A stretch of 52,292 nucleotides of DNA, from positions 1-52,292 of the IMG/VR virus record IMGVR_UViG_3300026118_000007; one strand, written 5' to 3'. The stretch is from a virus. This document shows, one piece after another, positions 43,213 through 50,041 of this stretch; position 1 is the first letter of the stretch, and the number at the start of each line of letters is the position of its first letter. Below the pieces are notes generated by a model, which was not told where the DNA came from, searched no databases, and saw only the letters and a list, made by a program, of their open reading frames with translations. The position numbers and the translations under genes are program-made.

Positions 43213-43310
43213 TTGTCCGACTCCTTGGTCATCTGCTCCATACGGATGATGGACATGATCTCCATCAACTTGAAGATGGCCCAAGTACTCGGTGCGAACT
43301 CTTCCGACAT
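43209..43310 (-). CDS. 33-residue soluble micro-protein
   Basis: ATG 43310 follows GAGAGGTTCATACC. MSEEFAPSTWAIFKLMEIMS, then IIRMEQMTKESDK: an amphipathic helix rich in Met. Its TGA overlaps the next GTG. It lies between two membrane micro-genes. Confidence 0.5.
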   Translation of the reverse strand: MSEEFAPSTWAIFKLMEIMSIIRMEQMTKESDK

Positions 43311-43322
43311 GGTATGAACCTC

Positions 43323-43397
43323 TCAGTTGGAAGTGACGATGACTAGAACGACTACGGCAGTCAGGAAGACTACCGCGATCCACTTGTTGATGTTCAC
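43323..43397 (-). CDS. 24-residue single-helix membrane micro-protein
   Basis: GTG 43397 follows CTTGGAGGCACA, a good ribosome site. VNINKWIAVVFLTAVVVLVI, then VTSN. It is the first gene after the 43454-43479 terminator. Its shortness makes it tentative, but the helix and ribosome site are clear. Confidence 0.5.
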   Translation of the reverse strand: MNINKWIAVVFLTAVVVLVIVTSN

Positions 43398-43453
43398 TGT
43401 GCCTCCAAGGTCACTAAAGATACCTAGGCCTTCTAGGTACCCATAACCACCTT

Positions 43454-43479
43454 GGAGGGCCCCTTTCGGGGCCCCCTCC
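43454..43479 (-). terminator. Strong hairpin terminator after the first early gene
   Basis: GGAGGGCCCC (43454-43463), loop TTTC, GGGGCCCCCTCC (43468-43479): a very stable GC stem. It follows the stop of the gene at 43484 on the minus strand. The U-tract is weak (AAGG), but stem strength is high. Confidence 0.75.
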
Positions 43480-43483
43480 CGGG

Positions 43484-43822
43484 TCAGTTCGCGTACTTGT
43501 TCACGTACTTGGTGGCGAAGGCCTTCACCTCGTCCTTGGTGTACCGGATCTCCTTCGCGGATCCCTTCTTACCCTTCACGATCATACCGTTCCGGGTGTA
43601 GTTGTACATCATCTGGGTCGGGATCACCTTCGCGATCTCCAGGACCTTGAAGGCCCCGTTCACCACGTTCGCGATCTTGTAGGCCGTGACCTCCTCGTCG
43701 GTCCCGAACGCGGTCTCCGTCAGCTCCGCGACGACGGACTCCACGGTCAGCTCCTCCGACTCCTCGATCTCGACGTCCTCGACGAGGATGGTCTCGAGGT
43801 CCTGGATCTGCTGCTCGGTCAT
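43484..43822 (-). CDS. 112-residue acidic/basic protein related to the 34513 gene
   Basis: The N-terminal 40 residues are very acidic (ILVEDVEIEESEELTVESVV). The second half has AYKIANVVNGAFKVLEIAKV, IPTQMMYNYTRNGMIVKGKK and IRYTKDEVKAFATKYVNKYA, the same P-x-Q-xx-Y-x-Y-x-(R/K)-N helix as in the 34513 gene, so they are probably paralogues with DNA-binding domains. The ribosome site AGAAGGAGATAGTC is strong. It is the first gene of the leftward block. Confidence 0.7.
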   Translation of the reverse strand: MTEQQIQDLETILVEDVEIEESEELTVESVVAELTETAFGTDEEVTAYKIANVVNGAFKVLEIAKVIPTQMMYNYTRNGMIVKGKKGSAKEIRYTKDEVKAFATKYVNKYAN

Positions 43823-44151
43823 GACTATCTCCTTCTTCTAGATCCTAGGTCTCTCCTAAGATCCTGTAAGGACCTTACCAGAGGGTAAGGGCCAAACAGA
43901 TCCTTAGGTTTTTGGGCATGGAGTTGTCAAAGAACAGGGTTTAGGTTTTTTTTTTTTTTTTTTTTTTTGTTATAACTATATTATAATGCGGATCTTGCAA
44001 AGCAACACGCCCGGTACGTGTATATGGAAACTATTGAATTTCTTAATGTTAAACATGGTAAGAAATGGTGGAGCTATTGACACAAACGAGTGACGTACTT
44101 GCAGGAATTACGAACTCGTGATATAATCAGCTCACTACCCTAGGAGGTCTA
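43823..44151. promoter_or_regulatory. Bidirectional control region with poly-T tract
   Basis: This 329-bp gap separates the leftward and rightward blocks. Near 43875-43895 CCTTAC...GTAAGG forms a small hairpin. T runs from 43946 to 43968 (23 bases), followed by GTTATAACTATATTATAATG. A minus-strand TTGACA lies just left of the poly-T, but its -10 (TAAGGA after 18) is weak; the minus-strand TATAAT near 43983 has no good -35. The rightward promoter is at 44099-44127. No gene is seen. Confidence 0.6.
44099..44127 (+). promoter_or_regulatory. terS: Late promoter for terS
   Basis: TTGCAG (44099-44104), 17 bases, TATAAT (44122-44127) with TGA before it (extended -10). TGACGTACTTGC at the -35 recurs at the 48291 promoter, and all three rightward promoters end TATAATCA. 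It leads into ATG 44152 with CTAGGAGGTCTA as ribosome site. Confidence 0.85.
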
Positions 44152-44520
44152 ATGGACGACGAACTCGACGCTGACTACCGTCACGCTCTCGATCGGCAGA
44201 GGGCTTGGGTGTCAGACCGCGAACTGGCTGCGCTTGGGATGGAGAGGGCATCGGGATTCAAGTCAGTCGATGGCTTGCCAGAGTCCCACGTAGACCAGGC
44301 GAGCCGAATGCTTCGAGAGGCTGCGCCGCTTGCCGCTTCTACCCTTGTGCGTCTTTGCCAAAACGGAGAGACCGAGACTGTGCGGTTGAAGGCTGCGATT
44401 GAGATCCTCAATCGCGTTCAGGCACAGGGTACCGCTGCTGATGGTCGCGAGCCGTGGGCTGAGGTGTACGACCAGGTACTGGCGACTACCGACGTGGAGA
44501 ACTTCGCCAACGGCCAGTAG
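44152..44520 (+). CDS. terS: Terminase small subunit (probable)
   Basis: This 122-residue protein lies upstream of the large terminase. It is helical, with SDRELAALGMERASGFKSVD as a possible HTH and HVDQASRMLREAAPLAASTL, then RLKAAIEILNRV, the oligomer helices typical of TerS. It would bind phage DNA for packaging start. Three membrane genes separate it from terL, an unusual distance. ATG 44152 has a strong ribosome site. Confidence 0.65.
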   Translation: MDDELDADYRHALDRQRAWVSDRELAALGMERASGFKSVDGLPESHVDQASRMLREAAPLAASTLVRLCQNGETETVRLKAAIEILNRVQAQGTAADGREPWAEVYDQVLATTDVENFANGQ

Positions 44521-44539
44521 CAACTAAAGGTTGCTACTG
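44515..44539 (+). terminator. Hairpin at the end of terS
   Basis: CAGTAGCAAC (44515-44524) and GTTGCTACTG (44530-44539) form a perfect 10-bp hairpin with a 5-base loop that includes the TAG stop. There is no U-tract, so it could be an attenuator or an mRNA-protecting stem. Confidence 0.55.
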
Positions 44540-44657
44540 CTAGAAAGTGGAGCGGAGTTATACCGGTATATTATAGGGCTGATTTCCTACGGCGTCCGAG
44601 TCGAACCAGCCAAGCACACGCAAGCCAAGCGAAGTGAAGCGGCAGACAACCAGGGGC

Positions 44658-44697
44658 GTGTGGAGTTTTGGTTAGCGACATGGGAGGTTGTTTAACA
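44658..44697 (+). repeat. Two-part dispersed element, copy A
   Basis: GTGTGGAG (44658-44665) and GTTTAACA (44690-44697), 32 bases apart, in the gap before the first membrane gene. The rest of 44521-44657 holds the terS hairpin, a TACCGGTATATTATA stretch and no gene. Confidence 0.8.
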
Positions 44698-44712
44698 CGG
44701 TTGGGAGCCGGG

Positions 44713-44916
44713 GTGACGATAGACCAGTACAAGATGCGTTTCCTGACTGTTGTGTTGTCCGTATGGGGGGTAGTCGTTGGAGCATCTTTGTACGTGTACC
44801 TATTCCGTGCAGGCTCGCTTCCGGACCCAGTATTGCTAGGCATTCCGACGGGGACATGGCTGGCGGTGTTCCCACCATTACCTAGACCGAGAGATGAGGC
44901 CAATGCAGGGACTTAA
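44713..44916 (+). CDS. Small two-helix membrane protein 1 between terS and terL
   Basis: GTG 44713, 10 bases after the GGGAGCC site, is preferred to the TTG at 44668 that would lie in element A. The 67-residue product has helix RFLTVVLSVWGVVVGASLYV, then YLFRAGSLPD and a second segment VLLGIPTGTWLAVFPPL. The polar tail RDEANAGT follows. It is the first of three overlapping membrane genes. Confidence 0.6.
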   Translation: MTIDQYKMRFLTVVLSVWGVVVGASLYVYLFRAGSLPDPVLLGIPTGTWLAVFPPLPRPRDEANAGT

Positions 44917-45109
44917 CTACGGCGTGCAAGTGGCCATAGCAGTAGGTAGCATGTCCTTAGGCGGCTGGACTATTGGCGTAGTGGTCGAGTTGATTCGGAG
45001 AAAGGTGCACCGTGCAAACGCTATCTCCTCCATGGCGCCGGGTACTAATCGGGTCGTGGATCATGATCGCCGTGCTCAGCGTCGTGACCCTGGTATTGTA
45101 CGTAGATAA
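44894..45109 (+). CDS. Small membrane protein 2 between terS and terL
   Basis: ATG 44894 (or ATG 44903) overlaps the previous gene. The 71-residue product has one helix, YGVQVAIAVGSMSLGGWTIG, then VVVELIRRKVHRAN and a basic tail rich in Arg. The tail overlaps the next gene, so its last third may be a side effect of the overlap. Confidence 0.55.
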   Translation: MRPMQGLNYGVQVAIAVGSMSLGGWTIGVVVELIRRKVHRANAISSMAPGTNRVVDHDRRAQRRDPGIVRR

Positions 45110-45350
45110 CAAACGTACCAGGGACTGCATTGCTACCTATATGGTGGCCGACCAGAAGAACTCGGAGACGCGATCTGACTTGGCAAGTGAGGAGCGTGCC
45201 CTGTTCAGGAAGACGTTGGTCACCGTTGTGAGCGATCCTGACCGTGAGAAGCGTGTTGGTGCGATCAATGCCTACATAGCGCTCTTGGACAAGAACGACC
45301 AGATCCGTAAGGACAACCCATTGCTCCCAGTGCCGACGGAGTGTAACTGA
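45012..45350 (+). CDS. Membrane-anchored helical protein 3 between terS and terL
   Basis: GTG 45012, with GGAGAAAGG upstream. The 112-residue product begins MQTLSPPWRRVLIGSWIMIA, a signal anchor reaching to about residue 30, followed by a charged helical part (CIATYMVADQKNSETRSDLA, SDPDREKRVGAINAYIALLD) that should lie outside the membrane; it is spanin-like in layout (an N-terminal anchor plus a periplasmic-type coiled coil), but function is open. The stop is one base before the terL ATG. Confidence 0.6.
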   Translation: MQTLSPPWRRVLIGSWIMIAVLSVVTLVLYVDNKRTRDCIATYMVADQKNSETRSDLASEERALFRKTLVTVVSDPDREKRVGAINAYIALLDKNDQIRKDNPLLPVPTECN

Positions 45351-45351
45351 C

Positions 45352-46794
45352 ATGCCAGCCGTAGACAAGCACAAGTTCTTCCAGCACGTAGGCTACGAGC
45401 CACACAAGAAGCAGTGGCTCTTCCACAACTCGTCTGCGCGCTTCCGTGTGCCTGTCTGCGGTCGACGGTTCGGTAAGTCGCGGATGTCTGCAATGGATGA
45501 AGCCCCAGGGCTAATGATCCCACAGCGGCGTGGGTGGATTGTGGGGCCCACTTATGACTTGGCTGAGAAGGAGTTCCGTGTCCTTTGGGACTTATTCATC
45601 CTCCAGCTTGGCTTCGGAAGGAACAAGCGAGTCAAGAAGGCGTACAATAAGCGCTCTGGTGAGATGTACATTGAGTTCCCTTGGCGTACACGTGTCGAAT
45701 GTCGCTCTGCAGATCACCCTGAGAACCTGGTTGGTGAGAAGCTCGATTTTGCCCTCATGTCGGAGGCCGCGAAGCATAAGAAGGATACCTGGGAGCGGTT
45801 CGTTCGCCCTGCTCTTGCTGACAAGCGGGGCAATGCCACATTCCCTACAACTCCTGAAGGTTTCAACTGGCTTCATGGTCTTTGGCAGACTGGCCGTGAT
45901 CCGAACGAGCCTTCCTACGAATCTTGGCAGTTCCCATCGTGGGACAATCCATACGTCTACCCTCTTGGCCGTCAAGATCCGGAGATCCTCGAGATTGAGC
46001 GAACGACTGCTCACGAGTGGTTCCTTCAGGAGTATGGTGCCGACTTCTCGGCCTTCGTAGGCAAGATCTACGGCGAGTTCCAGGAGAGTGTACATGTCAC
46101 AGATGTCAAGTTCAATCCGGCCTGGGATAGCTACGTTGGGTATGACCCCGGTTATACGAACCCGTGGGCCTGGGTCTTCTTCCAGATCGATCCACAGGAC
46201 AACGTATATGTATGGCGGGAGCACTACAAGCCGTACATGCAGCTGGCTGAGCACATCGCTTTTCTTCGCAACATGCCACAGCCTGAAGGTTACCATTTGG
46301 ACTTGGCGTTCGGAGACGCGGCAGATCCTGAAGCCTGCGCTAGTATCTCCGAGAACTTCGTCCCTGCGTTTGCGGAACCCGAGGCCAAGAAGAACTGGCG
46401 CGAAGGCATTGACCTTGTCAAGAGCTTCCTAAAGCTACAGGATGTCTACACACCTTCAGGGACGCTTGTCGTCTGCGACGAGTACGGGACACCTAAGAAG
46501 CGGCCGAAGCTCTTTATCGATCATTCGTGTAAGAACCTCATCTACGAGTTCAATAACTATCGGGCGCCGGATACTCGCCCGGAACAAAACGTGCGGGAGC
46601 AGGCGAAGAAGCACGCTGACCATGCGCTCGATGCACTTCGCTACGGACTCATGCATATCGTCAAACTGGGCTGCAATTCGCGGCTTACCGATCTCTACTC
46701 CGGACTGAACCAGGAGAGCATTTCGGACACGGGCAGTAATGCCTTCGAGCTCTCAGGTGATGGTGGCTTCTTCAATTGGGAAATGGAGTTCTGA
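45352..46794 (+). CDS. terL: Terminase large subunit
   Basis: A 480-residue packaging motor. ATPase: Walker A VCGRRFGKSRM (about 35-45), Walker B KLDFALMSEAAK with the Asp-Glu pair near 131-137. Nuclease (RNase H-fold): YDPGYTNPWAW (about 265), FGDAADPEA (about 322) and DHALDALRYG (about 424). It cuts and pumps DNA into the prohead with TerS. ATG 45352 lies one base after the upstream stop. TGATG links it to the portal gene. Confidence 0.95.
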   Translation: MPAVDKHKFFQHVGYEPHKKQWLFHNSSARFRVPVCGRRFGKSRMSAMDEAPGLMIPQRRGWIVGPTYDLAEKEFRVLWDLFILQLGFGRNKRVKKAYNKRSGEMYIEFPWRTRVECRSADHPENLVGEKLDFALMSEAAKHKKDTWERFVRPALADKRGNATFPTTPEGFNWLHGLWQTGRDPNEPSYESWQFPSWDNPYVYPLGRQDPEILEIERTTAHEWFLQEYGADFSAFVGKIYGEFQESVHVTDVKFNPAWDSYVGYDPGYTNPWAWVFFQIDPQDNVYVWREHYKPYMQLAEHIAFLRNMPQPEGYHLDLAFGDAADPEACASISENFVPAFAEPEAKKNWREGIDLVKSFLKLQDVYTPSGTLVVCDEYGTPKKRPKLFIDHSCKNLIYEFNNYRAPDTRPEQNVREQAKKHADHALDALRYGLMHIVKLGCNSRLTDLYSGLNQESISDTGSNAFELSGDGGFFNWEMEF

Positions 46795-48278
46795 TGCAGG
46801 GTACATTGTTCGAGCTGCCTCCTGATGGAGATCCTGGTTCTGTCGCCTTGGCGGAGCTCCTCGAGGCATACGAGCTGGTGGATGCTACTGATGATGCGAT
46901 CATCATGGCTGAGCGTCCTACGCAGCTAGCCGAGGTCGTAGCTGTTGGTCCTGAGCTGGGCTACTCCAGTCCTTCTCCGTGGACTGCCTGGACCCGAGAG
47001 GAGTGGAACCCGAAGCTCCGCGACAAGCTTGGCATTACTGAGTACTACCGTATGAAGCGTCTCGACGGTATCATCCGCGGCTCACTGCGGCAGTTCAAGA
47101 CTCCAGTACTCTCAGCGCGTTGGTTCATGCAGCCAGGTTCGGACTCTGCGCGGGACAAGAACGTAGCCGAGTGGGTTCAGGACAATCTGAGCGAGCGGAT
47201 GACTACCTCCTGGTCGCGAACGCTTGAGGACATCCTCCTCATGTGCGATTACGGCTACATGCCGATGGAGAAGGTGTACCAGCTCGACTCTGATGGCAAG
47301 GTGAGTCTTCGCAAGCTGGCTCCTCGGCACCCTGCAGATGTCAAGGAGTTCCGGTACGACATCCATGGAGGCCCTCGGGCGATCGTGATGGAGCCTCAGA
47401 CCTCGATCGGCTCGTTCGATCCTGACGATGGCATTCCGATCCCGATCGACAAGTTGGTCATCTTCACCTTGGAGGCTGAGGCTGGAGACCTCCAGGGTAT
47501 CTCGATCCTTCGGTCGGCATACAAGCACTACAAGTACAAGGACACGTTGTACAAGATCGATGCTATCCAGAAGGAGCGTCACGGCATCGGTGTGCCTGTG
47601 ATCAAGATGCCTCCCGGCTGGAAGGATCCTGACAAGAAGCTGGCTGAGATGATCGGTCGGAACCTTCGTACCAACGAACGTTCCCACATCACGCTGCCGC
47701 CTCAGTGGGAGATCTACTTCGCCAAGCTCGAAGGCCAGCCGGTGGACTCGTTGCCCTCGATCGAGCACCACAACGACATGATCATGGCGAACGTACTTGC
47801 GCCCTTCCTGGCCTCTGTGAACCAGAAGAAGGAAGGGCTAGAGACGTTCTACAAGGCAACGAGGTACGTTGCAGACTCCATCGCTGACACGATGAACCGT
47901 TACGTGATCGAGCCCTTGGTGAAGCTGAACTACTCTCGAGTGAAGACTCCCAAGCTTCGCGTGCGCCGTATTGGTGAGTGGGAAGATCAGCGTACTCAGT
48001 CCTTCACGCTTCGTAACTACGTCGGTGCCGGACTGATCCTTCCGGATGAGACCCTTGAGAAGCAGCTGCGCGAGGAGAACGACCTCCCCGAGATCGACTT
48101 CGAAACGCGTCGCGAGCCTCCAGAGTTGCAGCCGCAGAACCCTCTTGAGGAGGACAATGGTACTGACAACGATGTCCAGCCCGCCCAACCTCCTCGTGTT
48201 GGGCCTCCTCGACAGGGACGTCCCAGTGCACGTCCGCCTGCGGCTAACGCTGGACGAGATGGCTCTGGCAGGGGTTAA
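46794..48278 (+). CDS. Portal protein
   Basis: This 494-residue protein starts at ATG 46794 in a TGATG overlap with terL. It has the portal layout: an N-terminal wing (ELGYSSPSPWTAWTREEWNP), the DUF935-type core (YGYMPMEKVYQLDSDGKVSL, IPIDKLVIFTLEAEAGDLQG, ISILRSAYKHYKYKDTLYKI), and a C-terminal crown with Pro/Arg-rich end. It forms the DNA entry ring at one capsid vertex. Confidence 0.9.
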   Translation: MQGTLFELPPDGDPGSVALAELLEAYELVDATDDAIIMAERPTQLAEVVAVGPELGYSSPSPWTAWTREEWNPKLRDKLGITEYYRMKRLDGIIRGSLRQFKTPVLSARWFMQPGSDSARDKNVAEWVQDNLSERMTTSWSRTLEDILLMCDYGYMPMEKVYQLDSDGKVSLRKLAPRHPADVKEFRYDIHGGPRAIVMEPQTSIGSFDPDDGIPIPIDKLVIFTLEAEAGDLQGISILRSAYKHYKYKDTLYKIDAIQKERHGIGVPVIKMPPGWKDPDKKLAEMIGRNLRTNERSHITLPPQWEIYFAKLEGQPVDSLPSIEHHNDMIMANVLAPFLASVNQKKEGLETFYKATRYVADSIADTMNRYVIEPLVKLNYSRVKTPKLRVRRIGEWEDQRTQSFTLRNYVGAGLILPDETLEKQLREENDLPEIDFETRREPPELQPQNPLEEDNGTDNDVQPAQPPRVGPPRQGRPSARPPAANAGRDGSGRG

Positions 48279-48290
48279 CCAATGACGTAC

Positions 48291-48320
48291 TTGCTCTCGC
48301 TAGAGTGGGTGCTATATAAT
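48291..48320 (+). promoter_or_regulatory. Late promoter before the capsid genes
   Basis: TTGCTC (48291-48296), 18 bases, TATAAT (48315-48320), with TGACGTACTTGC at the -35 as at terS. The gap 48279-48354 gives the leader; CAGGGAGGTGAACA is the ribosome site for 48355. It would raise capsid gene output. Confidence 0.85.
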
Positions 48321-48354
48321 CAGACCAGCCTAGTCAGGGGCAGGGAGGTGAACA

Positions 48355-49611
48355 ATGGCACGTTTCGGTTACTACGCAGACCTCCGGGGGCTGGCCTTTT
48401 CTGAAGGCCAAAAGAAGTGGATCCAGGCCATGCGCGTAGGCAACTACGCCCACCCGACCTACGGACAGATCAGCTTCACGGCAGACCGCCTAGTGCGCTT
48501 TGCTGACTCTGTCAAGAGGAAGGTCCGTGGTATCGCACTGGACATCGACTACGACCACAAGGCCGACCCTGCCCGTGGCAATGAGGCCGCAGGGTGGGTG
48601 GAGGACGCTAAGGTAGAAGGTGACGCCCTCTACCTTCTCGTGGAGTGGACTAAGACAGCAGCGGAGAAGATCAAGGAGGGTGCCTACCGTTACTTCAGTC
48701 CGGAGTTCCAGGACGAGTGGACGGATGCATCTGGAGTACAGCACCGTGACGTTCTCTTCGGTGGCGGAATCACGAACCGTCCGTTCCTGAAGGACTTGCT
48801 TCCGGTCAACCTGAGCGAGCTGACGTTCGCAGAACAGAAGAGTGAAGGGGAAGGTATGAAGATCGAGGAGCTCCGCGCTCTCTACGGTCTGCCTAGCGAC
48901 GGCTCGCAGGACGACAAGATCGTCGAGCGGGCGAAGGCCGATCGTGAAGCAGCCACTTCGAAGAGCCAGCCGGTGGACCGTACGGCCACTACTCACGCAC
49001 CGAACAACGCCGCAGTCACCAGTCCGCAGGGTACGCTGAACGGTCTCCCGTTCGATGCCACCACGGCGACCCAGGTGAACGACAAGGGCGAGATGGTGAC
49101 GCCGGAGGAGGTCCAGCTCTCCGAGCTCGCCAAGACCAACCCGGCTCTGGCCGCAATGATGCGTGCCCAGCTGGCTCAGAACAAGGCACTGTCCGAGCAG
49201 GTCGCCCTCCTGGCCCAGTCGAACAAGCTGTCCGAGATCCGCGTGCGCCTCAACGAGTACCGTACGGGCCAGACCATCGTGGCGCCGGCCGTGCTCGACG
49301 AGGCTGCGAAGCTCCTGGCGAAGCTCCCGGTCCAGCTTCACGAAGATCTGCACGTGCTGCTCAAGCTCGTCCAGGGCGGCAACACTACTGTGCAGCTCGG
49401 CGAGGTCGGCACTTCGGGCAATGTCACGGCTGTCAACGGTGGAAAGTCGGCTTCGGAAGAGGCTGAGGCCAAGATCGCCGCGACGCGCAAGCAGTTCCAC
49501 GAGGCTTCGGGCAAGGAGCTCTCGTACGCTGACGCGATGACTGACGTCTTCGCCAGCGACCCCGAGCTCTACGCTCGGTACCAGGCTGAGTCGTACGCGT
49601 TCAAGATCTGA
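48355..49611 (+). CDS. Mu gpI-like prohead protease-scaffold fusion
   Basis: Residues 1-165 match the Mu I-type protease: GIALDIDYDHKADPARGNEA (about 62-81), VEDAKVEGDALYLLVEW, YRYFSPEFQDE and GGGITNRPFLKDLLPVNLSE. Residues 168-418 are an acidic, Ala/Gln-rich scaffold with long helices (LAQNKALSEQVALLAQSNKL) and a C-terminal capsid-binding segment. It shapes and matures the prohead; the protease would then remove the scaffold. An internal start at 48856 is likely. Confidence 0.85.
   Translation: MARFGYYADLRGLAFSEGQKKWIQAMRVGNYAHPTYGQISFTADRLVRFADSVKRKVRGIALDIDYDHKADPARGNEAAGWVEDAKVEGDALYLLVEWTKTAAEKIKEGAYRYFSPEFQDEWTDASGVQHRDVLFGGGITNRPFLKDLLPVNLSELTFAEQKSEGEGMKIEELRALYGLPSDGSQDDKIVERAKADREAATSKSQPVDRTATTHAPNNAAVTSPQGTLNGLPFDATTATQVNDKGEMVTPEEVQLSELAKTNPALAAMMRAQLAQNKALSEQVALLAQSNKLSEIRVRLNEYRTGQTIVAPAVLDEAAKLLAKLPVQLHEDLHVLLKLVQGGNTTVQLGEVGTSGNVTAVNGGKSASEEAEAKIAATRKQFHEASGKELSYADAMTDVFASDPELYARYQAESYAFKI
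48856..49611 (+). CDS. Nested scaffold protein (internal start)
   Basis: ATG 48856 in the same frame as the protease gene has GAAGGGGAAGGT just upstream, a strong ribosome site, at the boundary between the protease and scaffold domains (residue 168). Mu I/Z and lambda C/Nu3 make their scaffold this way. The 251-residue product would be the free scaffold, starting MKIEELRALYGLPSDGSQDD. Confidence 0.6.
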   Translation: MKIEELRALYGLPSDGSQDDKIVERAKADREAATSKSQPVDRTATTHAPNNAAVTSPQGTLNGLPFDATTATQVNDKGEMVTPEEVQLSELAKTNPALAAMMRAQLAQNKALSEQVALLAQSNKLSEIRVRLNEYRTGQTIVAPAVLDEAAKLLAKLPVQLHEDLHVLLKLVQGGNTTVQLGEVGTSGNVTAVNGGKSASEEAEAKIAATRKQFHEASGKELSYADAMTDVFASDPELYARYQAESYAFKI

Positions 49612-49625
49612 GAGGGGGTTCCTAA

Positions 49626-50030
49626 ATGGCTGGTCCGAACTACGTTCTCGACAAGGGGTTCAACCTCTCCAACTCGGGTGCGGCCCAGAGCATCTACCGG
49701 TTCGTCAAGTTCAACGCTGACGAGAACAAGGTGATCGAGTGCTCAGCGGTCACTGATAAGGCCATCGGCGTTGTCCAGCAGCGTGTCGACGCTGCTGACT
49801 CTGCTACTGGCAACGTGCAGGTCGACGTGCGCATCCTTGGCATCACCAAGGTCGAGGCTGCCGCTGCCATCTCGCTGATGGACTCGGTCGCACCGTCGGC
49901 CAACGGTCGAGCGCAGACGGCCGTGGCAACCCAGTTCGCCATGGGCATCGCGCTCCAGGCGGCCACCGCTGCGGGACAGTGGATTGACGTCCTACTGCTC
50001 CCGTACCACTTCACCATCGCGAAGGCCTGA
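49626..50030 (+). CDS. Capsid decoration protein (DUF2190-like)
   Basis: A 134-residue protein: MAGPNYVLDKGFNLSNSGAA, then AIGVVQQRVDAADSATGNVQ and VDVRILGITKVEAAAAISLM. A beta-barrel of this style upstream of the major capsid is the DUF2190/Shp-type decoration protein that stabilises the full head. Confidence 0.75.
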   Translation: MAGPNYVLDKGFNLSNSGAAQSIYRFVKFNADENKVIECSAVTDKAIGVVQQRVDAADSATGNVQVDVRILGITKVEAAAAISLMDSVAPSANGRAQTAVATQFAMGIALQAATAAGQWIDVLLLPYHFTIAKA

Positions 50031-50041
50031 GAGGAGGTATC

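Noticed and set aside
44585-44620. GGTTCGACTCGG on the minus strand, seeming T-loop of a third tRNA
   Set aside because: Flanking bases do not pair as a T stem and there is no acceptor stem.
48490-49500. 336-codon open frame on the minus strand across the protease-scaffold gene
   Set aside because: Leu/Arg-rich antisense shadow without motif or ribosome site.
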